Of a stretch of DNA of 64,000 nt, positions 25,624-34,441 are shown piece by piece; within the stretch, counting starts at the first letter, position 1; each line of letters begins with the position of its first letter. The position numbers were made by a program, and so were the translations under genes. Location of the stretch: contig OY970120.1 in the NCBI GenBank assembly GCA_963705885.1, positions 62,001-126,000 on the forward strand. The letters are read 5' to 3'. The notes under the pieces were generated by a model that did not search any database, was not told the DNA's origin, and worked only from the letters and a program-made list of their open reading frames with translations. The DNA comes from MFD01275-c22 sp963705885 (GTDB lineage: Bacteria; Actinomycetota; Actinomycetes; JACCUZ01).

Positions 25624-25947
25624 ATGCCGACGGAGGATGACGTACGCCGCACGTGCCTCGCGATGCCGGGCGTGACCGAGCGCGCGAGCTGGGACCAGCC
25701 CGCCTGGTTCGCCCGCACGCTGATGGCGCGCATCTGGGAGCCGGGTGTCGTGACGGTCAAGACGCTCGAACGCGAGGCGCTCGCGGGCAGCGCGCCGGGG
25801 ACGTTCTTCTGGACCCCGCACCACGATCGGTCGCCCCGGCTCGTGCTCGTCCGCCTCGACGCCGTGGACGCCGACGAGCTCGACGAGCTCCTCGCGGAGT
25901 CGTACCGGATCGCGGGGGCACCGACGGCCCGGCGCTCCCGGCGTTGA
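25624..25947 (+). CDS. MmcQ/YjbR family protein
   Basis: 107 residues from ATG 25624. The N-terminal MPTEDDVRRTCLAMPGVTER and the later WFARTLMARIW, VTVKT and FFWTPHHDRSPRLVLV segments fit the small MmcQ/YjbR domain. This domain has a double-wing fold related to DNA-binding proteins, though function remains unclear. No metal ligands or catalytic residues are evident. It diverges from the cupin gene with about 75 bases between. In-frame GTG codons just upstream could extend it by a few residues. Confidence 0.75.
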   Translation: MPTEDDVRRTCLAMPGVTERASWDQPAWFARTLMARIWEPGVVTVKTLEREALAGSAPGTFFWTPHHDRSPRLVLVRLDAVDADELDELLAESYRIAGAPTARRSRR

Positions 25948-26033
25948 CCGGAGGTCGTCGCGGGAGCAGGCTCGCCTCGGGGCGCGCGCCGGGTGGTCCG
26001 CCGCGGGCGAGGATCGACGTGGAGGTGGGGGTC

Positions 26034-27149
26034 ATGGGTCGTCGGCGCACGCCGCTCGTCCGCTCGGTCGTGGCAGGAACGCTGGCGGTGGCGCTGGTCG
26101 GGGCGCTGCCCGCGACGGCGATGGCCGACGACGACCGCGGCCGGGGGCACGGGAAGGGACGCAGTGACCCGAGCCTGACCGTCATGACCCGCAACATCTA
26201 CCTCGGGGCGAGCCTCACGCCGGCCCTGACCGCGACCGACCCCACGTCGTTCCTCACCGCCGTCGCGCAGATCTACGGCACGGCGCAGTTCACCAGCTTC
26301 CCGGCGCGTGCCCAGGCCCTCGCCGACGAGGTCGCCGCCACCGGGCCGGACCTCATCGGCCTGCAGGAGGTGTCGCAGTGGCTGACCACCGGCCCGGGGA
26401 CCCCGCCGAGCCAGGACTTCCTCGACATCCTGCTGGCGGCGTTCGCGACGCGCGGCCTGGACTACTCGGTCGCGTCGTCCTCGCAGAACGCCGACATCGG
26501 GCCGGTGCCGCTCGTCAGCCCGTGCGGCTCGACGGTGGTCGGCGCGTGCACGGTCACGCTCAAGGACCGCGACGTCATCCTGGTCAACGACGCGACCTCC
26601 GGGCTGCGCTGGTCGAACCCCCGGTCGGGCAACTACCGGACACAGCAGTCGTTCGCGCCACCGATCCCCGGCGCGCCGCCGGTGTCGTTCAACCGCGGCT
26701 GGACGTCGATCGACGGGACGTACCGCGGCGAGCGCTTCCACTTCGTCAACACCCATCTGGAGACGCAGGACTTCGCGGCCGTCCAGGAGGCGCAGGCCAA
26801 GGAGTTCCTCTTCGGCCCCGCCTTCGGGCGCGGCGCGGACATCGCCGTGGGCGACTTCAACTCGGCCGCGGACGGCAGCACCACGCGGTCGTACCGCCTG
26901 CTGACCCTGCCCTTCCTCTTCCGGGACGCGTGGTGGACCCGCTGGTGGGAGCCGGGGCTCACCTGCTGCGAGAGCTCGACGCTCACCAACCCGGTCTCGC
27001 AGGCGGGCTCGCGCATCGACCTCGTGCTCACCCATGGGGACGTACGCGCGCGCCGCGCCGTCGTCGTCGGAGACGTGCCGTTCCAGGCCGCTCCCCCGCT
27101 GTGGGCGTCGGACCACTACGGCGTCGTCGCCACCGTGCAGCTGCGCTGA
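26034..27149 (+). CDS. Secreted endonuclease/exonuclease/phosphatase-family hydrolase
   Basis: 371 residues from ATG 26034, with GGAGGTGGGGGTC directly upstream. A Sec signal peptide (RSVVAGTLAVALVGALPATAMA) is cleaved before a charged DDDRGRGHGKGRSD linker. The EEP catalytic core follows: TVMTRNIYLGA (metal-binding Asn), LIGLQEVSQW (Glu), FVNTHLETQ (His), AVGDFNSAADG (Asp/Asn) and the final SDHYGVVATV. Cys pairs in PCGSTVVGACT and LTCCESS may form disulfides outside the cell. It could be an extracellular nuclease or sphingomyelinase-like phosphodiesterase; the sequence does not decide. Confidence 0.85.
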   Translation: MGRRRTPLVRSVVAGTLAVALVGALPATAMADDDRGRGHGKGRSDPSLTVMTRNIYLGASLTPALTATDPTSFLTAVAQIYGTAQFTSFPARAQALADEVAATGPDLIGLQEVSQWLTTGPGTPPSQDFLDILLAAFATRGLDYSVASSSQNADIGPVPLVSPCGSTVVGACTVTLKDRDVILVNDATSGLRWSNPRSGNYRTQQSFAPPIPGAPPVSFNRGWTSIDGTYRGERFHFVNTHLETQDFAAVQEAQAKEFLFGPAFGRGADIAVGDFNSAADGSTTRSYRLLTLPFLFRDAWWTRWWEPGLTCCESSTLTNPVSQAGSRIDLVLTHGDVRARRAVVVGDVPFQAAPPLWASDHYGVVATVQLR

Positions 27150-27243
27150 GGCGAGGGCAGCAGCGGCGGTCGGTCCGACGACTTCCGATGAGTCTTCCGC
27201 CGCCGCATGGTCTGACCCTGCGTACCCGCACGCAGGAGGACTC

Positions 27244-27852
27244 ATGGTCAAGGTCATCGCGTCGATCACCACCTCGGTCGACGGCTACTCGGCCGGGCAC
27301 AACCAGAGCGAGGATCGCCCGTTCGGCGACGACGGCGGCGACGGCTGGGGCGACAGGCTGCACGCCTGGTTCGTTGACACGCCCGACGAGAACCGGGCCG
27401 AGATCGACCGGGTCACCGCCGCCAAGGCGTTCATCATGGGGCGCAACATGTTCGGCCCGGTGCGTGGCGAGTGGGATCGGCCGTGGAACGGCTGGTGGGG
27501 CGACGACCCGCCGTACCACGCCCCGACCTTCGTGCTCACCCACCACGCGCGCGAGCCGCAGCCGATGGAGGGTGGCACCACCTTCCACTTCGTCACCGAC
27601 GGCATCGAGTCGGCGCTGGCACAGGCACGCGCGGCGGCCGGTGACGGCGACGTCGCCGTCATGGGCGGCGCGACCACGATCAACCAGTACCTCGCGGCCG
27701 GCCTGATCGACGAGCTGCGGCTGCACATCGCGCCGCTCACGCTCGGCGCCGGCACGCGGCTGTTCGAGGGCGTCCCGCCGCTGCGGCTCGAGCAGGTGAC
27801 GTCGCGGGCAGCGACTCTGGTCACGCACGTGACCTACCGCGTGCTCTCCTGA
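27244..27852 (+). CDS. Dihydrofolate-reductase-fold (RibD C-terminal) protein
   Basis: 202 residues from ATG 27244, with GCAGGAGGAC as ribosome binding site. Family landmarks are the N-terminal VIASITTSVDGYSAG, AFIMGRNMFGPV near residue 62, and GGATTINQYLAAGLIDELRLHIAP near 140-160, which holds the NADPH-binding glycines and the conserved acidic residue. Members reduce pyrimidine or pterin-like substrates in RibD, while many stand-alone actinobacterial copies have unknown substrates. It is a single gene; the 191 bases after it show no gene I can support. Confidence 0.85.
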   Translation: MVKVIASITTSVDGYSAGHNQSEDRPFGDDGGDGWGDRLHAWFVDTPDENRAEIDRVTAAKAFIMGRNMFGPVRGEWDRPWNGWWGDDPPYHAPTFVLTHHAREPQPMEGGTTFHFVTDGIESALAQARAAAGDGDVAVMGGATTINQYLAAGLIDELRLHIAPLTLGAGTRLFEGVPPLRLEQVTSRAATLVTHVTYRVLS

Positions 27853-28043
27853 GACGCGGACGGCCGATGTCCGACGCCCTGACCGCCGACAGGATGAGCG
27901 GTGCCGCTCCTGGTCGGGCGGCACCCATCTCGACCTTCGAGTCGACGATGTGGCCGCTGCGGTGCGCCGGACCGAGGAGATCGGTGGAGTGATCGTCAGG
28001 GCAGCGGAGTTCTACCCGCCTCATTGGGAGGCGCTGCACTCCG

Positions 28044-29387
28044 TCAGCCGGGCTCGACGTCGCCGAGAGCGCGCAGCGGCTCCTGGACGACCGACGCGTC
28101 GCCGACGACGGTGGACACGAGACCCGCCGGCGCCAGGACCCGACGCGCGACGGCGTGCACGTCCTGCGGAGTCACCGACATCAGCCGCTGCGGGTGGTCG
28201 CGCAGCCACGACACGTCCAGCCCGTCGGCCAGGAGAACCGCGAGGGTCCCCGCGAGCCCGGCCTGGGTCGACGTCGAGAGGGCGAGGACCCCGGCGAGGT
28301 ACTGCGCCGTGTCGCGCACCTCGTCCTCGGTCGGCGGCAGGCTCGCCATCCGGCCCAGCTCGTAGGCGACCTCGAGCAGCGCCGGCGCGGTCACCTCGGT
28401 CGCCACGTCGGCCTGGAGCAGGAGGAACGACGCCGCCGACCCGTGCTGCAGCGAGCTGCGCGGGCTGTAGGTGTAGCCCTTGTCCTCGCGGATGTTCATG
28501 ACGAGCCGGGAGGAGAAGTAGCCGCCGAAGAGAGCGTTCGCCAGGTCGAGCGCCGCGTAGTCGGGGTCGGTGCGCGGCATCGCGGGCCCGCCGAGGCGCA
28601 GGTTGGACTGCACGGCGCCCGGCCGGTCGACGAGCAGCAGCGGCTGCGGCTGCATCGCCGGCACCTTCGGCACGCGCGTCGGCTTCCCGTCGGTGTCCCA
28701 CCCGGCCAGCGCCTGCTCGACGCGGTCGAGGGTGCGCGCCGGGCTGAGGTCGCCGACGAGCACGAGCAGCGACCCGGCCGGCACCAGGCGGCGCCGGTGC
28801 GTCGAGCGCAGCGACGACGCGGAGACACCCAGCACCTCGTCCGGCGCCGGGTACTCCCTGCCGTACGGGTGCGTCCCGAACGCCCGGCGGAGCCACGCCT
28901 CGTCGGCGACCACCCCGGGCTGGGAGAGCGACCGCCGGGTCTGGTCGGCGAGCCGGACCGCCTCCCCCTCGACCTGGCTGGTCGGGTACGCCGCCTCGGT
29001 CAGCACCTCGGCCAGCAGGCCGAGCAGGTCCGGCAGCCCGTCGCGCAGCGCCTCGGCCGACACGAGCAGCCGGTCGGAGTCGCTGGACACCCGCATCGAC
29101 CCGCCGAGCCGCTGCAGGGCCTCGGCGATCTCCAGCTGCGAGCGGTCCGCGGTCCCGAGCAGCATCGTCCGCTCGAGCATCCGCGACCGGGCCAGGTCGG
29201 CGTCGCGGCGCACCGCGGTCGGCACCCGCAGGCGCAGGTGCACGACGGGCACGCTGGCCCGCCGCACCGCCACGACGCGCAGGCCGCTCGGCAGCACGCG
29301 CTCGGCCACCGTCGGCTGCCTGGCCCTGCGCAGCCGCCCCAGCCCGGGGACCGTACGGGCCGCGTCCGCGGCCACCGCGGCACTCAC
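28044..29387 (-). CDS. M16-family peptidase homologue lacking the zinc site
   Basis: 447 residues, coupled to the upstream M16 gene by a GTGA overlap. The M16 fold is clear (LPSGLRVVAVRRASVPVVHLRLRV at the start, GPAMPRTDPDYAALDLANALFGG and MNIREDKGYTYSPRSSL in the second half). Where the inverted zinc motif HxxEH should be, it reads RSRMLERTMLLG, so it cannot bind zinc. It is therefore the non-catalytic partner, as the alpha subunit is in mitochondrial processing peptidase, and keeps the glycine-rich substrate-guiding region. A heterodimer with the product of the gene upstream is expected. Confidence 0.85.
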   Translation of the reverse strand: MSAAVAADAARTVPGLGRLRRARQPTVAERVLPSGLRVVAVRRASVPVVHLRLRVPTAVRRDADLARSRMLERTMLLGTADRSQLEIAEALQRLGGSMRVSSDSDRLLVSAEALRDGLPDLLGLLAEVLTEAAYPTSQVEGEAVRLADQTRRSLSQPGVVADEAWLRRAFGTHPYGREYPAPDEVLGVSASSLRSTHRRRLVPAGSLLVLVGDLSPARTLDRVEQALAGWDTDGKPTRVPKVPAMQPQPLLLVDRPGAVQSNLRLGGPAMPRTDPDYAALDLANALFGGYFSSRLVMNIREDKGYTYSPRSSLQHGSAASFLLLQADVATEVTAPALLEVAYELGRMASLPPTEDEVRDTAQYLAGVLALSTSTQAGLAGTLAVLLADGLDVSWLRDHPQRLMSVTPQDVHAVARRVLAPAGLVSTVVGDASVVQEPLRALGDVEPG

Positions 29388-30691
29388 CGCGCACCCCCGG
29401 CCACCACGTCGAGCCTGGCCCTGCTGTCCGGGCGCAAGGTCGCAGCCGCCGCCTGCACCTGGCTCCCGCCCACGTCGGCCAGCACGCCGGGCAGCTCCCC
29501 CACGAGCTCGGCGCGCCCGCGCTGCTGCTCGAACACCGCCATCGACAACGTCCGCGCCAGCACGTGGTCCTGCGCCTGCACCATCGCCGAGCCGAGCCGG
29601 GCCCGCAGGCGCTCGAGCTCGCCGGGCTCGAGCCCGTCGGTCGCCAGCCGGTCGAGCTCCTCGTCGACGGCCGCCACGACGCGGTCGCCGTCGACCTCGG
29701 CGCTGTGGTGCGCCTCGAGCACCAGCGCCGTCGGGTTGCGCACGTCGAACGGGTCCTCCATCAGCCCCACGTGGCTGCCGACGTCGGTGGCCACCCGGTC
29801 GTCCTGCACCAGGCGTCGCCGCAGCCGGGACGCGTCGCCCGTGGTCAGCGCGGACGTCAGGACGACGTAGGGCAGGTACGCCGACAGGTCGGCCGGGTCC
29901 GGCACGCGCCAGCCGAGAGCCACGGCCGGGGCGGGAGCCTGCGGGTCCACCTGGTCCGACCGCCGCTCCCCCGCCGGCGCCGGCTCGTCGAAGTCCGGAC
30001 GTGCCGGCACGGCCCGCGCCGGCACGTCGCCGAAGTGCCGCTCGACCAGCGCGAGGGCCTCGTCGGGGTCGAGGTCGCCGGCGACGGCGAGCACCGCGTT
30101 GCCCGGCGCGTAGTAGCGGTCGAAGAAGTCCCGCGCGTCCTCGACCGTCGCGCTCTCCAGGTCCTCGAACCCCCCGTAGCCGTTGTGCGCGTTCGGGAAG
30201 GTCTCGAACAGCACCGGCGGCAGCGTGAGCCACGGGAACCCGCCGTAGGGCTGGTTGAGCACGTTGACCCGGATCTCCTCCTTGACCACCGCGATCTGGT
30301 TGGCGAGGTTCTCCTCGGTCACCCGCGGCGAGCGCATCCGGTCGGCCTCGAGGAACAGCGCACGCTCGAGCGCGTTCGACGGCAGCGCCTCGTAGTAGTT
30401 CGTGTAGTCCAGCCGGGTCGAGCCGTTCAGCGTGCCGCCGGAGGACTGGACGTACTTGACGTGCTCCATCTTCTGCAGCGACGCCGACCCCTGGAACATC
30501 AGGTGCTCGAACAGGTGCGCGAAACCCGTGCGCCCCTCCGGCTCGCTGCGGATGCCGACGTCGTAGTACGCCGCCACCGCCACCACCGGCGACGAGCGGT
30601 CGGGGGCGAGCACGACCCGCAGGCCGTTGGGCAGCGTCGCCCGCTCCACGGCGTACGACGTGGCAGGCGCGGTCACGGCTCGGGTCGGCAC
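29384..30691 (-). CDS. M16-family zinc metallopeptidase, catalytic subunit
   Basis: 435 residues. LPNGLRVVLAPDRSSPVVAVAAYY begins the M16 fold and the inverted zinc site HLFEH appears near residue 60. The distal Glu ligand lies in the helix near 135 (NQIAVVKEEIRVN). YGGFPWLTLPP and the later VALGWRVPDP complete the N-terminal half. Such peptidases degrade short peptides in a closed clamp. Starts at GTG 30691 without a clear ribosome binding site; GTG 30676 is possible. It is upstream of and coupled to the inactive homologue. Confidence 0.88.
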   Translation of the reverse strand: MPTRAVTAPATSYAVERATLPNGLRVVLAPDRSSPVVAVAAYYDVGIRSEPEGRTGFAHLFEHLMFQGSASLQKMEHVKYVQSSGGTLNGSTRLDYTNYYEALPSNALERALFLEADRMRSPRVTEENLANQIAVVKEEIRVNVLNQPYGGFPWLTLPPVLFETFPNAHNGYGGFEDLESATVEDARDFFDRYYAPGNAVLAVAGDLDPDEALALVERHFGDVPARAVPARPDFDEPAPAGERRSDQVDPQAPAPAVALGWRVPDPADLSAYLPYVVLTSALTTGDASRLRRRLVQDDRVATDVGSHVGLMEDPFDVRNPTALVLEAHHSAEVDGDRVVAAVDEELDRLATDGLEPGELERLRARLGSAMVQAQDHVLARTLSMAVFEQQRGRAELVGELPGVLADVGGSQVQAAAATLRPDSRARLDVVAGGAR

Positions 30692-30713
30692 CCGAGGACG
30701 GTACCCCGCGAGG

Positions 30714-31016
30714 TCAGTGCCGGCCGTCCCAGCGGGCGCGGCGCATGTCGACGCGCGAGCCGTCCGCTCGCAGCGCCACGTCCTCGGACCGCAGCATGGC
30801 CAGGCACTCGGCCTCCTTGCCCGGCGGCGGGGACCCGTCGGCGTGGATCACCCGCCACCACGGCACGTCGCCGCCACCGCGCGACATCGCCTGGCCGACC
30901 TGGCGCGGGCCGCCGGTGCCCAGGTACTCGGCCACGTCGCCGTACGACATCACCCGCCCCGGCGGGATCTGCTCGACGACCTCCAGCACCATCTCGTCGT
31001 ACGGCCGCGGCTCCAC
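30714..31016 (-). CDS. Alkyltransferase-like (ATL) DNA-lesion-binding protein
   Basis: 100 residues, only the C-terminal DNA-binding domain of O6-alkylguanine alkyltransferases. The helix-turn-helix VMSYGDVAEYLGTGGPRQVGQAMS is present. The reactive cysteine of PCHRV is replaced: this protein reads DVPWWRVIHADG, so no alkyl transfer is possible. ATL proteins bind O6-alkylguanine and hand it to nucleotide excision repair; in most the motif is PWHRV, so the second Trp here is unusual. It ends 22 bases before the start of the M16 gene on the same strand. Confidence 0.88.
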   Translation of the reverse strand: MEPRPYDEMVLEVVEQIPPGRVMSYGDVAEYLGTGGPRQVGQAMSRGGGDVPWWRVIHADGSPPPGKEAECLAMLRSEDVALRADGSRVDMRRARWDGRH

Positions 31017-31239
31017 GCCGCCGAGGATGCCGCACCGGCGCGGCGCCCGCCGTGCCCGGTCGCCTCAGAACGGCAGGAGCCGCCCGCTGGGGGTGCGCAG
31101 GTCCAGGGGAACGGGCGGCCGGCTCAGGACCGGTCGCCGTCCCGTCGTCACGGATGCTGTCACGTCGCCCACACCCCTCCCGAGGGCGTCGCCGGTGCTG
31201 GGCACTACGAGAAGATGACGCACGAACCCCCCGCGCGGT

Positions 31240-32055
31240 TCACGCGGAGTCGTCCTGCAGTCGTCGCACCAGCTCCACGACGTCGGCCGCCACCCGCTCG
31301 GGCTCCTCCCAGAGCAGGAGGTGGCCCGTCCCCTGGTACACGACAAGGCGGGCGCCCGGGATCGCCCCCACCAGCCGCTCCTGGTCGCGCCGCGGGAGGA
31401 CGTCGTCGCGGTCGCCCCAGAGCACGACCGTCGGCGCCCCGATCCGGCCCTGGTCCGTCGGCGCGTCGGCCTCGAGAAGCCCCCGGACGGCCTCGCGCCA
31501 GACCCGGGCCGGCACCCGGGTGGCGTCCTCGACCATGTCCCGCACGAAGTCCTCGGGCAGTGCTCGACCGACCGGGAACGCGGTGACCGACGCCCGGGCG
31601 AAGGACTCCGGGACCGGGTCGGTCAGCGCTGCCGCATCGTCGACCCAGGCCGGGACCGGGGCGTCGCGCAGGCCGCGCGGGCTCCCGACCAGGCACAGGG
31701 CCATGACGCGGCCGGGATGGTCGACGGCGACCCGCTGGGCGACCAGCCCGCCGCTCGAGGTCCCGCAGAGCACCGCCCGGTCCACGGCCAGCGCATCGAG
31801 AAGCCCGACGACGTCCGTGGCGATCTCCGCCACGGCGTACCCGGCCTCCGGCTTGTCCGCGTCACCGTGGCCCCGCTGGGTGACCGCGACGGCCCGCAGG
31901 TCCGGCGGCAGGTCGGGCAGCAGCCGGCTCCAGGAGCGCCAGGACTCCCCCACCGCGTGCAGGAGCACCACCGGCACACCCGACCGGTCGCCCTGCTCGA
32001 CGTACGGCAGCGTCGTCCCGTCCGGCAGTCGCGCGGACCTCTGGCGCCGCTCCAC
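31240..32055 (-). CDS. Alpha/beta hydrolase
   Basis: 271 residues. VVLLHAVGESWRSW holds the oxyanion HA/HG-type loop, LCGTSSGGLV is the nucleophile elbow (Ser near residue 98), VLWGDRDDVLP holds the acid and GTGHLLLWEEPE the catalytic His near 250. It belongs to the broad esterase/lipase-like group, with no lid signature that tells the substrate. GTG 32055 lies 5 bases after the moeZ stop on the same strand, so it is co-transcribed with moeZ. The 223 bases between it and the ATL gene hold no gene I can support firmly. Confidence 0.85.
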   Translation of the reverse strand: MERRQRSARLPDGTTLPYVEQGDRSGVPVVLLHAVGESWRSWSRLLPDLPPDLRAVAVTQRGHGDADKPEAGYAVAEIATDVVGLLDALAVDRAVLCGTSSGGLVAQRVAVDHPGRVMALCLVGSPRGLRDAPVPAWVDDAAALTDPVPESFARASVTAFPVGRALPEDFVRDMVEDATRVPARVWREAVRGLLEADAPTDQGRIGAPTVVLWGDRDDVLPRRDQERLVGAIPGARLVVYQGTGHLLLWEEPERVAADVVELVRRLQDDSA

Positions 32056-32060
32056 CCCGC

Positions 32061-33248
32061 TCAGTAGGTCGGCAGCGCCGGGTCGATCTGGGTCGCCCAG
32101 GCGATGACCCCGCCGCCGACGTGCACGGCGTCGGAGAAGCCGGCGCCCTTGAGCACGGCGAGCGCCTCGGCCGAGCGGGCACCGCTCTTGCAGTGCAGCA
32201 CCACCGGCCTGTCCTGCGGCAGCTCGGAGAGCGCCTCGCCGGAGAGGATGCGGTCCTTGGGGATCAGCGTCGCGCCGGGGATCGAGACGATCTCGTACTC
32301 GTTGGGCTCGCGGACGTCGACGAGGTAGAAGTCCTTGCCGGCGTCGATCATCTCCTTGAGGTCCTTCACCGAGATGGTCGAGCCCTTGGCGGCCTCGGCC
32401 GCCTCGTCGCTGACCGTGCCGCAGAACGCCTCGTAGTCGATGAGCCCGGTCTCCAGGGTGATCTGCGGGTCCTTGCCGCAGACGGCGCACTCGGGGTCCT
32501 TGCGGACCTTCACGGTGCGGTAGCTCATCTCGAGCGCGTCGTAGACCGTCAGCCGCCCCAGCAGCGGCTCGCCGATGCCGGCGAGGAGCTTGATGGCCTC
32601 GTTGACCTGGATCGAGCCGATCGACGCGCACAGCACGCCGAGCACGCCGCCCTCGGCGCACGACGGGACCATGCCGGGCGGCGGCGGCTCGGGGTACAGG
32701 CAGCGGTAGCACGGACCGTGCTCGGCCCAGAAGACGCTGGCCTGCCCGTCGAAGCGGTAGATCGAGCCCCACACGTAGGGCTTGCCGAGCAGCACCGCCG
32801 CGTCGTTCACCAGGTAGCGCGTCGCGAAGTTGTCCGTGCCGTCGACGATGAGGTCGTAGGGCTCGAAGATGTCGAAGACGTTGCTCGAGTCGAGGCGCTC
32901 CTCGTGCAGCACGACCTCGACGAGCGGGTTCGCCTCGCTGATCGACTCCTTGGCCGAGACGGCCTTGGGCTTCCCGATGTCCGACTGGCCGTGGATGATC
33001 TGGCGCTGCAGGTTCGACTCGTCGACGACGTCGAAGTCGATGATGCCCAGGGTGCCCACACCGGCCGCGGCCAGGTAGAGCAGCGCGGGCGAGCCGAGCC
33101 CGCCGGCACCCACCACGAGCACCTTCGCGTTCTTGAGCCGCTTCTGCCCGGTCATGCCCACGTCGGGGATGATCAGGTGGCGCGAGTAGCGACGGACCTC
33201 GTCGACGGTGAGCTCGGCTGCGGGCTCGACGAGTGCGGGCAGAGACAC
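32061..33248 (-). CDS. moeZ: Adenylyltransferase/sulfurtransferase MoeZ
   Basis: 395 residues combining an E1-like ThiF/MoeB domain (GAGGLGSPALLYLAAAGVG nucleotide loop near 45, DESNLQRQI near 75, DGTDNFATRY near 135) with a C-terminal rhodanese domain (about 290-390) whose active cysteine is in VVLHCKSGARS. Two CxxC pairs (CYRCLYP and CAVCGKD) bind structural zinc. MoeZ adenylates and thiocarboxylates small sulfur carriers such as CysO and MoaD for cysteine, molybdopterin and thiamine synthesis. GTG 33248 has GGAGGTC seven bases upstream. M. tuberculosis MoeZ (Rv3206c) has nearly the same length and chromosomal region. Confidence 0.93.
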   Translation of the reverse strand: MSLPALVEPAAELTVDEVRRYSRHLIIPDVGMTGQKRLKNAKVLVVGAGGLGSPALLYLAAAGVGTLGIIDFDVVDESNLQRQIIHGQSDIGKPKAVSAKESISEANPLVEVVLHEERLDSSNVFDIFEPYDLIVDGTDNFATRYLVNDAAVLLGKPYVWGSIYRFDGQASVFWAEHGPCYRCLYPEPPPPGMVPSCAEGGVLGVLCASIGSIQVNEAIKLLAGIGEPLLGRLTVYDALEMSYRTVKVRKDPECAVCGKDPQITLETGLIDYEAFCGTVSDEAAEAAKGSTISVKDLKEMIDAGKDFYLVDVREPNEYEIVSIPGATLIPKDRILSGEALSELPQDRPVVLHCKSGARSAEALAVLKGAGFSDAVHVGGGVIAWATQIDPALPTY

Positions 33249-33336
33249 GGTGCTGACCTCCGGGTCGATCGGGTCCGAACCCCTAGTGAACCCCGTCCAG
33301 CCCCACGGCGATTCCTCGCCTGCCAGCATGTGGGAC

Positions 33337-34062
33337 ATGCGCCCGGTCGTCGGCATCACCTCCTACGTCGAGAAGGCGCGCTGGGGCGTCTGGGACGTCC
33401 CGGCCGCGGTCCTCCCGTTCAGCTACGTCGCGCGCGTCGAGGCGGCCGGCGCAACCGCGGTCGTGCTCCCCCCGTCGGCCGCGGCCGACGCCACCGTGCT
33501 GGAGCGGCTCGACGCCGTGGTGTTCGCCGGCGGTGCCGACCTCGACCCCGCGCTCTACGGCGAGCCGGCGCACGCCGAGACGGCCGGCCTGCGCCCCGAG
33601 CGCGACGCGGCCGAGGTCTCGCTCATGCGCGCGGCCCTCGACCGCGACCTGCCGCTGCTCGGCATCTGCCGCGGCATGCAGCTGCTCTCGGTCGTGCGCG
33701 GCGGCACCCTGGTGCAGCACCTGCCCGAGCTGGTGGGGAACGAGCGCCACCGCCCCGCCCCGGGCGTCTACGGGCTCCATGACGTGCGGCTGGAGCCCGG
33801 CTCGCTCGCCCACCGGCTGCTCGGCGACCGGGTCAGCGTGCCGTCCTACCACCACCAGGGTCTCGCGTCGGCGGGTTCGCTGACGGTCACCGGCTGGGCC
33901 GACGACGAGACGCCGGAGGTCGTGGAGGACCCCGGGAAGCAGTTCGCGCTCGGCGTGCTGTGGCACCCCGAGGCCGGCGAGGACCCGCGGCTGTTCGAGG
34001 CGCTCGTCTCGGCAGCGTCCCGACGAGCCGAGGAGAGCCATGGGCAGCCCGTTCGACAGTGA
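33337..34062 (+). CDS. Class I glutamine-amidotransferase-like hydrolase (PuuD family)
   Basis: 241 residues, related to gamma-glutamyl-GABA hydrolase PuuD, which releases glutamate from gamma-glutamyl amides. The nucleophile lies in LGICRGMQLLSV (Cys near residue 111) and the His/Glu pair in GVLWHPEAGED (near 210). FAGGADLDPALYGE near 65 is typical of the PuuD group. This fits the gamma-glutamylation genes at 39.1-43.5 kb as a possible final step, though the two loci are 5 kb apart. It overlaps the VOC gene downstream. An ATG nine bases upstream is an alternative start. Confidence 0.85.
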   Translation: MRPVVGITSYVEKARWGVWDVPAAVLPFSYVARVEAAGATAVVLPPSAAADATVLERLDAVVFAGGADLDPALYGEPAHAETAGLRPERDAAEVSLMRAALDRDLPLLGICRGMQLLSVVRGGTLVQHLPELVGNERHRPAPGVYGLHDVRLEPGSLAHRLLGDRVSVPSYHHQGLASAGSLTVTGWADDETPEVVEDPGKQFALGVLWHPEAGEDPRLFEALVSAASRRAEESHGQPVRQ

Positions 34063-34441
34063 GGTCGCCGTCACGCAGATCCTCGTCGTCGGCGACCCGG
34101 CGCGGTCGAGGGACTTCTGGGTCGACGTGCTCGGCGCCGAGGTCTACCGGGAGTACGGCTCCAGCGTCGTGCTGACGTTTCTGGGCACCTGGCTGCTGCT
34201 GGTGACCGGGGGCGAGCCGACGGCCGACAAGCCGGACGTGACGTTCGCCCCGCCGGACGACCCGACACGGGTCAGCCGCGCGATCACGCTGCGGGTGGCC
34301 GACTGCCGGGCCACGCACGACGAGCTGGTCCGCCGGGGCGCGACGTTCCTCACCCCGCCCCACGACTGGGGCGCCGAGATCCGCTGCTTCCTGCGCGACC
34401 CCGACGGTCATCTCGTCGAGCTCAGCCAGGCGGTCGGGTGA
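34040..34441 (+). CDS. VOC (glyoxalase/bleomycin-resistance) family protein
   Basis: 133 residues with one beta-alpha-beta-beta-beta pair. VTQILVVGDPARSRDFWVDVLGAEVY opens the domain and IRCFLRDPDGHLVELSQ closes it with the conserved metal-ligand Glu. ATG 34040 overlaps the end of the PuuD-like gene and has GAGGAGAGCC upstream; its stop overlaps the next start by GTGA. The three genes therefore form a tightly coupled operon. VOC proteins include lyases, dioxygenases and drug binders, and the specific role is unknown. Confidence 0.82.
   Translation: MGSPFDSEVAVTQILVVGDPARSRDFWVDVLGAEVYREYGSSVVLTFLGTWLLLVTGGEPTADKPDVTFAPPDDPTRVSRAITLRVADCRATHDELVRRGATFLTPPHDWGAEIRCFLRDPDGHLVELSQAVG

Noticed and set aside
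27853..28043. 191-base gap after the dihydrofolate-reductase-like gene
   Set aside because: Searched on both strands for a small gene or hairpin; nothing convincing was seen.
31065..31223. Possible 52-codon minus-strand gene between the ATL and hydrolase genes
   Set aside because: Open frame from GTG 31223, but it has no ribosome binding site, no recognisable domain, and overlaps no regulatory context; random frames of this length are common at this GC content.
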